From contig JAFYZX010000027.1 of NCBI GenBank assembly GCA_017548505.1, positions 1 through 38,805 of the forward strand: DNA of 38,805 bases. The letters are read 5' to 3'. Of the stretch, positions 1 through 7,177 are shown piece after piece. Under the pieces are notes generated by a model. It was not told the origin of the DNA and ran no database searches. It saw only the letters and a list, made by a program, of their open reading frames with translations. Each line of letters starts with the position of its first letter. Positions within the stretch are counted from its first letter, which is position 1. The position numbers and the translations under genes are program-made. The stretch is from Bacteroidales bacterium (GTDB taxonomy: Bacteria; Bacteroidota; Bacteroidia; Bacteroidales; UBA932).

Positions 1-2235
1 CAGGACCTTCTTCCTGTAGGCAAATTCGTCTATAAGACCTTCCGTGATGAATATCGTGTAGTCGTCTCCCTGGCCGAAAATGAACGTTGCAAGAATAACG
101 TTCACTATGTTGAACTGCATACCCAGAAGGTTCATTATGCCAAGTATCCAGAACCATCCCATCGCCATCGGAAGGAACGCTATCAGCGTGAGTTCCAGCC
201 TTCCGAAAGAGATCCACAGGAAGACAAAAACTATGAGTCCGCAGGCAAAGCCAATGTAATTGAAGTCGTCAGAAAGGCTTCTTGCAATGGATGAGTTCAT
301 TCCTGCAAAGTCAAACGCATAGCCATCCTCTCCCACCGCGGCGTCCAGAATCTCTGCAGCCTTGCCGATATCCTGTGCCTTGACCACATCCACTACCGAG
401 AAACTGCCGCCGGATGCGCTGAAGAAATTGCCTAAAACCGCCTGGCGTAGAGTGTCGAAACTCTCAAAAGGCTTTGCGGAATATTCCCCGGCGATGATTT
501 TCCTGAAAGACGAGAAGGCAGTCTCGCTAAAGCCGTAGCGTGGAGCGCGGCTTTCCAGCAGATTCAGCACCTCCTCTCTATGGGAATCCCAGAAAGCGTT
601 CCAGAGGGCAATTCTTCTTTGCTGCTCGCTCCGGGGAGCAACAAATCCTGTCGCAGAGGAAATGTCATCTATGATACCTGCTCTTTTCAGGCTGTCCAGA
701 ACCGGAGCCATGGCCATCCTGCGCTCCAGAGCCTGGTCCCAGCTGCCGCCTTCCGCCACAAGGTAGATGTTTGATGTATCATTTACACCAGCCTGGACAC
801 CAAGGCCTTCCAGCAACTGCTTCTGCTTGGGTGTAAGGTAGTTTATACGGCTGATGTCCGTATCGAAAGAGGTCCCGAAGCTGAAGTAGCCGAAGAATAC
901 AGTAAGGGCTATGACCACCCACAGCAGCCACCTTTTCCGCTCCGGGGCAAAGGAAGAAACGCCCTTGAATAGAAGCCTCTCCCGGCCTTCCCTTTTTTTG
1001 ACAAGCTGAGGAAGGAACACCAGCACAAATATGATTGTGCCAATCAGCATAAACGCTGCAAAGAAACCCAGATCCTTTAGTGCAGAAGCGTCCAGCGGCA
1101 TAAGGGCGGCGAAAGCGCCCACAGTGGTGATGTTGCCTATGAGAAGCGGGGCCACCATTTCCTTGAGTGCCTGCCGCACGGAACCGCCGTGGTCCGTATG
1201 GGCCACAAAATGAAGCGGATAGTTAACCGCTATGCCAATGATTATAGAGCCGATTCCAAGGACTATCAGGGAAACGTCATTCCTTAGCGCCGCAATAAAA
1301 CCCATGGCAAACAGCCATCCGAACAGGATGGAAAGCCCTATCAGCAGAAGGCTCTTCACCCTCCTGAAAGCCATAACCAGAAGTATCAGTATGAGCGTTA
1401 CCGCTATCGATATGGCCCTTTTGCTGTCGCTTTTGATTCTTCTGGCGTTGTCCACAGAAATTACCGGAGCGCCCGTAAACGCCACCTCCACCCCAGGAGC
1501 CTCTTGCATTGTCTTGTGGGCGACATTGTCCAGGTAACCCACAAGACGATTGTTGTTTGCGGATTCCATCGCCCCGTAAGGAGATGACAGCAAGGCAATC
1601 GCATACTCTTTTCCCGGGGTGAAGATATAGCCGTCGTCAAACTCGAACGGAAGTGCCAGCTGGCTTTCTTGAAGCCGCCTGATAACCGGAGAAAAAAGGG
1701 AGAGAGGATCGCTGCCGATACTGGAGGTGAAAAATCCAGTTGCCGGCATCATTATCATTCCAGCGTCCGCCTCCAGAGCCTCGTCCACGTATGATGGACG
1801 GGAGAGGAGATTCTCCATCCTTTCATAGTCCGAATCGCTGAGCATCAACGGGATATTCCTGTAGACAAAGTCCGTTATTCCCGCATACTTGTCAAAGTCT
1901 ATCTGGGATTCCACGCTTGTGATGTGCCTGCTTCCGTCTCCCTCCAGAACTTTAGCGGAGAAGGTATCAACGGCATCGGTAAGGGCGCTTTCACAGGAAG
2001 CGGAATCCTTCAGGCGGAACATCGCGACAACCCTCTGCCCACCCGATATGTCCTGGTATAACGTTATGGCTTTCTGCTGGTTGCCGCCTGCGGGAAGAAA
2101 ATCCCAGATATTCTCGTTGTACTTCAAAGACAAGGTCATAAGCACAAGAGCGGCCATTACGGCAAGCAGAAGGGCAAGGGAAAGCCCCTTGCGCTTTCTC
2201 AGAAAATCATATATATGCAGGAAAAAATCCGCCAT
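1..2235 (-). CDS. MMPL/RND-family exporter, 3' end beyond window
   Basis: 745 codons are open from an ATG at 2235 to the left edge with no stop, so the gene is cut only by the window. The protein begins with a short cytoplasmic segment and a transmembrane helix. A large periplasmic loop follows, then a run of hydrophobic helices with motifs such as GSIIIGIAVNYPLHF, and near the edge GDDYTIFITEG, which is typical of MMPL domains. The family (predicted exporters related to RND pumps) moves lipids and polyketide-like molecules. Its start overlaps the stop of the BtrH-like gene by one base (TAATG), so the two are translationally coupled. In flexirubin and aryl polyene clusters such an exporter is thought to take the pigment or its acyl precursor to the outer membrane; that role here is inferred from the neighbours. 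Confidence 0.88.
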   Translation of the reverse strand, partial: MADFFLHIYDFLRKRKGLSLALLLAVMAALVLMTLSLKYNENIWDFLPAGGNQQKAITLYQDISGGQRVVAMFRLKDSASCESALTDAVDTFSAKVLEGDGSRHITSVESQIDFDKYAGITDFVYRNIPLMLSDSDYERMENLLSRPSYVDEALEADAGMIMMPATGFFTSSIGSDPLSLFSPVIRRLQESQLALPFEFDDGYIFTPGKEYAIALLSSPYGAMESANNNRLVGYLDNVAHKTMQEAPGVEVAFTGAPVISVDNARRIKSDSKRAISIAVTLILILLVMAFRRVKSLLLIGLSILFGWLFAMGFIAALRNDVSLIVLGIGSIIIGIAVNYPLHFVAHTDHGGSVRQALKEMVAPLLIGNITTVGAFAALMPLDASALKDLGFFAAFMLIGTIIFVLVFLPQLVKKREGRERLLFKGVSSFAPERKRWLLWVVIALTVFFGYFSFGTSFDTDISRINYLTPKQKQLLEGLGVQAGVNDTSNIYLVAEGGSWDQALERRMAMAPVLDSLKRAGIIDDISSATGFVAPRSEQQRRIALWNAFWDSHREEVLNLLESRAPRYGFSETAFSSFRKIIAGEYSAKPFESFDTLRQAVLGNFFSASGGSFSVVDVVKAQDIGKAAEILDAAVGEDGYAFDFAGMNSSIARSLSDDFNYIGFACGLIVFVFLWISFGRLELTLIAFLPMAMGWFWILGIMNLLGMQFNIVNVILATFIFGQGDDYTIFITEGLIDEFAYRKKVL

Positions 2236-3269
2236 TATTCCATATACTTTTCAACGGCCTTTTTCAGGTCTTTGTAGAAGGCAGCCTCCTTGCCGGCCAG
2301 ATTGCGGAGCATGTTTCCAAGATCGTCGTATGTGCAAGTTTCGGACTTTCTCCTTTTGAACATCCTGGAAGCCCTGACGGCAAATTCCCTCCACGAATCC
2401 CCTATTTCCGTGATCCTGGCGGAATAATCGTTCAGCTCAGCGATGCCTGTTCTCTGAGCGGCCTCCTGAAGGAATGCCCCGTAAATGAAACGGAAGCCCG
2501 CCCCTCCGGTGCCGATTTCCTCAAGCATCCTTACTACTTGGGCAACGTTCATAAGAGCCTTCTGCGGGCCCATCTTCTTCTCCCAGGTTCGGATTCTTTC
2601 GGAAAGGAAAAGCATTCCCCGGACTCCCACATACTTTACTCCCCTGTAGGTGCTTGTCATTATCCTGCAGTTCTTGGCTATAGCCTTCAGGATCAAAGGC
2701 TTCAGATCCGGCATTTCCCCGGGCACTGACTTTATCCAGTACATTCTTCCGAACAGGCGGTATGATCCCCCCTTGGCATACCTTACCTTGAGAAGGTCCT
2801 GCCGGCTGATTGTAACTTTGCAGGTAGCGTTGGAATCCAGAACGCTGTAGTCTCCGGTAGTTTCGTCCTTCCCTATTACGCAGATATTGTGGCCGTTAAA
2901 GTGGAACCGGTATTCTTTGGGAACGTAAGGCAGATAATACATTCCAACCACCAGGGCAACCGGCTTCCTCTCCTTCAGAAGGAGATCGTCCAGACGTTTC
3001 ATGCCCTTTTCCCTGTTGAAGTACCTTGCGGTTTCCGTCTTTATGCCAAGCAGCTTTGTTATGCGCTTGAAAAGGAAGCCGGGAACCGTCCTGAAGGAAG
3101 TAAGCGGCATCCCGCCCACGTCCACAAACGGCACGTGGCTGAAAAACAGTCCGCTGGCAAGGCCGAAAATCATCGGCTCGGAAAGGTCTATCCCGTAAAA
3201 TCTCAAAAGAGCCGATATGGCTCCGTTCTCGCAATGCGCCGCAGGCCTGTGCTCAAGATTCAGTTCCAT
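2235..3269 (-). CDS. BtrH_N / DUF4872-type protein
   Basis: 344 residues. The N-terminus has HCENGAISALLRFYG, a Cys-containing motif as in the BtrH N-terminal domain (C39-peptidase-like fold). Around residue 125 lies FNGHNICVIG, followed by VLDSN, consistent with the His and Asp/Asn positions of a papain-like site. BtrH of butirosin synthesis is an acyl-ACP:aminoglycoside acyltransferase, and the C-terminal half resembles the DUF4872 region usually fused to it. The gene sits between a small HTH-like gene and the MMPL exporter, with an upstream gap of one base (TGA-T-ATG). A plausible role is acyl transfer that attaches or releases the polyene or resorcinol chain; this is inference. Family recognition is from motif and context only. 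Confidence 0.75.
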   Translation of the reverse strand: MELNLEHRPAAHCENGAISALLRFYGIDLSEPMIFGLASGLFFSHVPFVDVGGMPLTSFRTVPGFLFKRITKLLGIKTETARYFNREKGMKRLDDLLLKERKPVALVVGMYYLPYVPKEYRFHFNGHNICVIGKDETTGDYSVLDSNATCKVTISRQDLLKVRYAKGGSYRLFGRMYWIKSVPGEMPDLKPLILKAIAKNCRIMTSTYRGVKYVGVRGMLFLSERIRTWEKKMGPQKALMNVAQVVRMLEEIGTGGAGFRFIYGAFLQEAAQRTGIAELNDYSARITEIGDSWREFAVRASRMFKRRKSETCTYDDLGNMLRNLAGKEAAFYKDLKKAVEKYME

Positions 3270-3270
3270 A

Positions 3271-3672
3271 TCACTCCGGGATTGTTTTAAGTTCCGCTAC
3301 GGTAATTCTCAGAGCCTCTGCATATTTTGCCAGAGTGCCTTCGTCAAGTGCCGCAAAGTTTTCCGGACTGAAATGACGGCGGATCTTGCGCTTTGGAATG
3401 CCTGTGTAATCTGAAAGAAGCTTCACATCCATAAGATTCCTGGCGGCGTGGTATTCCAAAGGACTGCTCTCTCCCCTTTTCACTTTCTCCGCGATGAGGC
3501 TGCACTGCTCTCTGACCTCATCCAAAGCCATGTCCAGGGCATCGTTCTTGGGAGTCCAGCCATCGCTGAGAACAGCCTTGTACTGCCCGTCCTCATCCAC
3601 GGCGTAATTAACGTCCCGCACCACGGAACCCTTGTAGTATTTCAAATCCTGAGGAACCTCGTCTACTTTCAT
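3271..3672 (-). CDS. Small protein with HTH-like C-terminus in the pigment operon
   Basis: 133 residues, no signal peptide and no membrane helix. I do not recognise the N-terminal half, which is charged and helical. The C-terminal half (about residues 84-133, containing LLSDYTGIPKRKIRRHF and later YAEALRITVAELKTI) has the spacing of a lambda-repressor/XRE helix-turn-helix. It could be a cluster regulator or only a structural partner. It lies 13 bases downstream of the DarB-like gene's stop and one base upstream of the BtrH-like start, so it is clearly inside the operon. Function unknown; the HTH reading is by eye. Confidence 0.75.
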   Translation of the reverse strand: MKVDEVPQDLKYYKGSVVRDVNYAVDEDGQYKAVLSDGWTPKNDALDMALDEVREQCSLIAEKVKRGESSPLEYHAARNLMDVKLLSDYTGIPKRKIRRHFSPENFAALDEGTLAKYAEALRITVAELKTIPE

Positions 3673-3685
3673 AACCTGTTAATTT

Positions 3686-4822
3686 TCAGCAAACGGTAAG
3701 CATACAATAGCAGTAGGAGAACCTGGCGCTCTCCGGTATCATAAGAAGTATCTTCTGCCCCTCCCTGAGCTTTCCGCTGTATAGAAGTTCCTCCAGCATG
3801 GCAAAGGCTGATGCGGAAGCGATGTTCCCCACACTCGGAAGGTTCACGAACCACTTGCTCTCCGGAATGAAGAAACCCCTGGCGCGAGATTCTTCCAGTA
3901 TCTTGTCCTTGAAGAACATTGAAGACAGGTGAGGAAGGAACCAGTCCACGTCTTCCGCTGTAAACGAATGCTTTTTCCCTAACTGTATCAGATAATCCAC
4001 ACCGAGCTTCACGATATTCTCTTCCAGCATACGGGTATCCTGCTTGAGGGCAAAGACAGACTTCGAAAGCCATTCCTGCTCAGGAAAATCGGCCCAGCCC
4101 TTAAGGCTTCCGTCCTCCTGTTTCTCGGCTCCGGCATACATGCAGGTCTCCTTTGTGTTTGCAAAGGAAGTGATGTCTATCCAGTCTATCCTCAAGGAAA
4201 GCCCCTCTGTATTCGGCTTGTTTTCAAGCAGTACGGCAAACGCCCCGTCTGAGAGCATCCATCTCAGGAACTCCTTCTGGAAGGCAAGCAGAGGCTGGTT
4301 TTCCAGCTGGGAGAGATATTCGCTCTCCTTCTGGAAATACTCGGACCGCATCCAGGCGCTGAGCCTTTCTGAAGCGGAGACAACGGCATTGCGGGCATCG
4401 CCGAGCTTAACGGCCATATAGGCGTATTTGAGGGCGTCAACTCCGGTGCAGCAGCTTCCGGCAAAGGAAACCACTTCCATATTCCTGCTTCCGCCAAGAA
4501 GCCCGTGTACCATAACTCCGTGAGACGGAATCAGCTGCTCGGGAGATGCGGTTCCGCAGGAAAGAAGGTCTATATCATCGATTGTCAAATCCTTGTCCAG
4601 AAGCCCCTTGACAGCATTTGCCGCCATCTGGGCGTTGGTGTGGGTAGGTTTTCCCTCCTTGTCCAGCGCATAGTACCTGCACTTTATTCCGTTGCGCGAC
4701 AGGACTATCCTCCTTGCCTTGGAAGGCTTTCCGCCAACCATTCCCAGATAGTTTTCCATCTCGTCACCGGAAACCGGAGAGTTAGGGAAGAACCCGGATG
4801 CTTTTGTTATGAATACTTCCAT
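3686..4822 (-). CDS. darB: DarB-like beta-ketoacyl-ACP synthase III
   Basis: 378 residues, a thiolase-fold KAS III-type ketosynthase. The likely nucleophile is in FAGSCCTGVDALKYAY (about residue 123), a catalytic His in WFLPHLSSMFF and the Asn in PSVGNIASASAF, giving the Cys-His-Asn triad. In dialkylresorcinol and flexirubin pathways DarB joins a beta-ketoacyl thioester with a second acyl unit, and DarA closes the ring. The gene lies six bases downstream of a DarA-like gene, the classical darA-darB pairing. A plain FabH role is unlikely because of that pairing and the exporter and LolA-like neighbours. Chain specificity cannot be read from the sequence. Confidence 0.85.
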   Translation of the reverse strand: MEVFITKASGFFPNSPVSGDEMENYLGMVGGKPSKARRIVLSRNGIKCRYYALDKEGKPTHTNAQMAANAVKGLLDKDLTIDDIDLLSCGTASPEQLIPSHGVMVHGLLGGSRNMEVVSFAGSCCTGVDALKYAYMAVKLGDARNAVVSASERLSAWMRSEYFQKESEYLSQLENQPLLAFQKEFLRWMLSDGAFAVLLENKPNTEGLSLRIDWIDITSFANTKETCMYAGAEKQEDGSLKGWADFPEQEWLSKSVFALKQDTRMLEENIVKLGVDYLIQLGKKHSFTAEDVDWFLPHLSSMFFKDKILEESRARGFFIPESKWFVNLPSVGNIASASAFAMLEELLYSGKLREGQKILLMIPESARFSYCYCMLTVC

Positions 4823-4828
4823 ATAATC

Positions 4829-5713
4829 TTAAACGTTGCAATCAATTTCTCTGTTATGTTTTACTCTGCGAAGAGGATATGTTATCCAGAAAAAGAGCTG
4901 TACCAGAGGACTCAGCGCAAACAGCACAAACAGAAGATACCAGTAGAAGAGAGTCAGCCTTCCCTGCCTTTTCCCGTCTGCGAATCCTCCCTTTTTCCTT
5001 ATGAATCTGGCCCAGAATCCGAAGATCCTGTGGCCTGTCTTTTCTATGGTCAAAACCGATGGCTTGTACCTAATTGCCCCTTCTGCCAGAAGCGCTGTCT
5101 GAAGACCGGAGAAATCCCCTTCTTTCCACTTGTTTTCCATCACCTTCCCGAAACGGGATGCTCCCTTGAGGTCTTCCCCGCTGACTCCGGCGGCCGGAAG
5201 AAGGCTTGTGGCTTCTTTTTTCCCCTTCATCAGCCAGCGGATTATGGTTACTGCGCTGACCAGGTTGGATGCCCTGTCCTGCAGAACGATATGTCCAACC
5301 AGAGTAGCTCCGGCCAGCTTTACATATTCTTTGACCTTGCGGGAAGTCATCAGCCACATGTTGCGGCAGGAGTTCACAAAAACAATGCTTCTGCCTTTAA
5401 GATATTCCTTAACCCCTTCATCGCCGAAGAAAGACTGGAGCGGAAGGGAAGGAGACAGGAACCAGGACTGGCCGGAGACTATAACTATATCAGCATCAGC
5501 GATGTCTGAAAAATCCAGCGGTTCTATTCCGGATGGCGGAATGCCGAGCCTGCTCTCCGGGAAAACCTGGAAAAACTCTTTCCTGCTCCACGGGAACGGA
5601 TAATGCTGCTGCGGCACGATTTCCTTAAATACAGCGCTCATGGAGCCGCAGATACTCTCCGCCGCCTTAAGAGCCTGTCCGCTCTGGGAATAATAGAACA
5701 CCGCCGCCTTCAT
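4829..5713 (-). CDS. darA: DarA-like dialkylresorcinol condensing enzyme
   Basis: 294 residues. The N-terminus (AAVFYYSQSGQALKAAESI) looks flavodoxin-like, as in proteins annotated as dialkylresorcinol condensing enzyme DarA. There is a short motif IVSGQSWFLSPSLP around residue 77 and VNSCRNMW around residue 112. One strong membrane helix lies near the C-terminus (FYWYLLFVLFALSPLVQLFFW), followed by a basic tail, so the enzyme is probably anchored to the inner membrane. In Pseudomonas and flexirubin systems DarA works with DarB to form the 2,5-dialkylresorcinol. Pairing with the KAS III gene supports the call; the precise cyclase chemistry is from the family. Confidence 0.8.
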   Translation of the reverse strand: MKAAVFYYSQSGQALKAAESICGSMSAVFKEIVPQQHYPFPWSRKEFFQVFPESRLGIPPSGIEPLDFSDIADADIVIVSGQSWFLSPSLPLQSFFGDEGVKEYLKGRSIVFVNSCRNMWLMTSRKVKEYVKLAGATLVGHIVLQDRASNLVSAVTIIRWLMKGKKEATSLLPAAGVSGEDLKGASRFGKVMENKWKEGDFSGLQTALLAEGAIRYKPSVLTIEKTGHRIFGFWARFIRKKGGFADGKRQGRLTLFYWYLLFVLFALSPLVQLFFWITYPLRRVKHNREIDCNV

Positions 5714-5715
5714 AA

Positions 5716-6105
5716 TCAGTTTTCCAATGGGGTAAAGACATAGCTTGTGAAAGACCTCGAGAAAGAACAGCCCTCCCCTCCCAAAACAGGAAGGATGCTG
5801 TCAAAATCCTTTCTCAGCCTTCTTCTTACATACCATTTGTCCAGTGGCCTCATAACGTTTATTATCCTGGTCTTCCCCTCCTGGCAGGTAAAGTCGAATG
5901 CCTTGACTCCGAACTCGTTCATAAGAGTTCCGGTGACAGCACCGTCTTCTCCCTTCTCAACTATGCAGATGCCTGTCAGTTCCCTCTTCCCGATCTTCAT
6001 CAGCACACTGTATTCAGAGCGGAGAAGGGTGTCGGAAGCGGGAATGGCATCCACACTCTGGCAAAGGTTAATCAACATCAAACAACTTATCGTCAAAAGA
6101 GCCAT
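5716..6105 (-). CDS. Small secreted or membrane-anchored protein of the pigment operon
   Basis: 129 residues with an N-terminal hydrophobic stretch (MALLTISCLMLINLCQSVDA) that reads as a signal peptide. The rest is soluble, with no recognised domain, and contains VRRRLRKDFDSILP. The chosen ATG overlaps the end of the LolA-like gene by 38 bases; it is preferred because it keeps the signal peptide. Two bases separate its stop from the DarA-like start codon. An export role next to the LolA-like protein and MMPL pump fits but is inferred. I do not recognise the family. Confidence 0.7.
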   Translation of the reverse strand: MALLTISCLMLINLCQSVDAIPASDTLLRSEYSVLMKIGKRELTGICIVEKGEDGAVTGTLMNEFGVKAFDFTCQEGKTRIINVMRPLDKWYVRRRLRKDFDSILPVLGGEGCSFSRSFTSYVFTPLEN

Positions 6106-6700
6106 TGGTCTTAACGTTCAACAGTTTAACAATAGTTTCATCCCCTGTTTTCTCCTTCATCCTAACACTGCTGACCATAGTCAGGGATGGATTGAACCAT
6201 ATTTCTATGGCTTCGTAAATCTGCTTTATCTCTTTCTTTTTAGGAATGAGCCTGGCAAAATGGGAGTCTCCTTGCCGGAAAATCTCAACCGTAAAATCCG
6301 TAGAATTCTTCAGGCCGCCTCCGGTGATGCTGCCAAGCATAATGTCCGCAACCTGACGGAACATCTTGTTCTGCTTTACATCTATGCTCTGCGATGAAGA
6401 AGCGGATTCCATCTTTACCTTTCCCCCGTTCAGGATGAAAATGTACTTGTAGGGAGAATTGTACTGCCAGCGCAGCTTGTCAGGCTTTCGGAAATACATA
6501 ACCCCGCTGGAACGTATATCGCCCTTGAGCATCTTCATCGTCTTGGTCTGGGTAAATTCGCACTGCATCATATCGGTCGCCGAGGAAGAAGCCTCTATCC
6601 TGTCAAGAATCTTTTCCTGCTCCTGAGAGGAAAGCCTCGCCTGGGCCTGAAGGCCAAGCGGAAGCATAATGCAAAGCAATATCGTCAGCAGCCTTTTCAT
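6068..6700 (-). CDS. LolA-like periplasmic lipid carrier
   Basis: 210 residues. The signal peptide is MKRLLTILLCIMLPLGLQAQA. The body has LolA-type features: a helix with CEFTQTKTMKML, a strand pair with SSGVMYFRKPDKLRWQY, and a C-terminal segment with IEIWFNPSLTMVSSVRMKEK. LolA proteins shield hydrophobic acyl chains across the periplasm. Copies inside aryl polyene and flexirubin clusters are thought to serve the pigment rather than lipoproteins. The start overlaps the dehydratase stop by four bases (ATGA). It probably hands the product of the inner-membrane MMPL exporter to the outer membrane (inference). Confidence 0.82.
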   Translation of the reverse strand: MKRLLTILLCIMLPLGLQAQARLSSQEQEKILDRIEASSSATDMMQCEFTQTKTMKMLKGDIRSSGVMYFRKPDKLRWQYNSPYKYIFILNGGKVKMESASSSQSIDVKQNKMFRQVADIMLGSITGGGLKNSTDFTVEIFRQGDSHFARLIPKKKEIKQIYEAIEIWFNPSLTMVSSVRMKEKTGDETIVKLLNVKTNGSFDDKLFDVD

Positions 6701-7119
6701 TCCGCCATCGCCATTTTAATTAGTGTAGTTGCTATAGTTTCGTCCCCCACTTTCACGACCACGCCTGCCAAAGTCAGGTTGAGCACCTCCTCCATAATGC
6801 AAACGTGGGTGTGAATTGTCTCTCCAAGGCGCGGAAGCCTGTCCAGAGTGCAGTTCCTGATAGCTCCCACAACCCCTATCCTTACCGGACTTCCGGAGAC
6901 GATGCATCTGCAACCCATCCTGCAGGCGCATGACTGGGCTATATTCTCCAAAAGTCCGGCCATGGAAAGATGGCCTTCCTCCAGGAAGATATTGTCCTCC
7001 CGGATTTCAAGAACAGTCTCCGTGTCTTCCTCGCTGCTGTGCAATACCTTATCCACCAGCACTAACGGCGGGCGATGCGGTATGAGTTCGGTAACGGGTA
7101 TTTCCTGATAGTTCACCAT
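6697..7119 (-). CDS. FabZ-like hotdog 3-hydroxyacyl-ACP dehydratase
   Basis: 140 residues, one hotdog domain. ELIPHRPPLVLVDKV holds the conserved His-Arg-Pro-Pro start of FabZ/FabA-like enzymes, and a helix with MAGLLENIAQSCACR follows. In FabZ the helix has a Glu/Asp in this region that completes the active site, and Glu is present in LLENIAQ. Aryl polyene clusters carry a dehydratase of this class (ApeP-like) that forms each double bond. This is the first gene of the visible operon, 58 bases after the uvrA stop. Its start codon abuts a long hairpin (see the separate entry). A housekeeping FabZ is less likely given the operon. Confidence 0.8.
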   Translation of the reverse strand: MVNYQEIPVTELIPHRPPLVLVDKVLHSSEEDTETVLEIREDNIFLEEGHLSMAGLLENIAQSCACRMGCRCIVSGSPVRIGVVGAIRNCTLDRLPRLGETIHTHVCIMEEVLNLTLAGVVVKVGDETIATTLIKMAMAE

Positions 7120-7151
7120 TTTTCCATTTTGATGTAATCAAAACGGAAAAA
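7119..7151 (-). promoter_or_regulatory. Palindrome / leader hairpin at start of the pigment operon
   Basis: Two 15-base arms (7119-7133 and 7137-7151) are separated by GTA. They pair fully in minus-strand RNA with one G-U wobble. The last base of the 3' arm is the A of the first gene's ATG. A weak promoter (TTG, 20 bases, TATTTTTC at 7153-7146) overlaps the 5' arm, so it could be a DNA operator, or a hairpin that hides the start codon. No T-run follows it on the minus strand, so it is not a normal terminator for uvrA. Confidence 0.55.
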
Positions 7152-7177
7152 TACGACAATTTTATGGATTTAGCAAG

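Noticed and set aside
4505..5509. 334-codon open frame on the plus strand
   Set aside because: It is antisense to the DarA- and DarB-like genes, has low-complexity Pro/Cys/Gln-rich content and no domain; the minus-strand products show clear motifs.
7119..7151. uvrA terminator
   Set aside because: A U-run is missing after the stem on the minus strand; the next bases are the start codon of the following gene.
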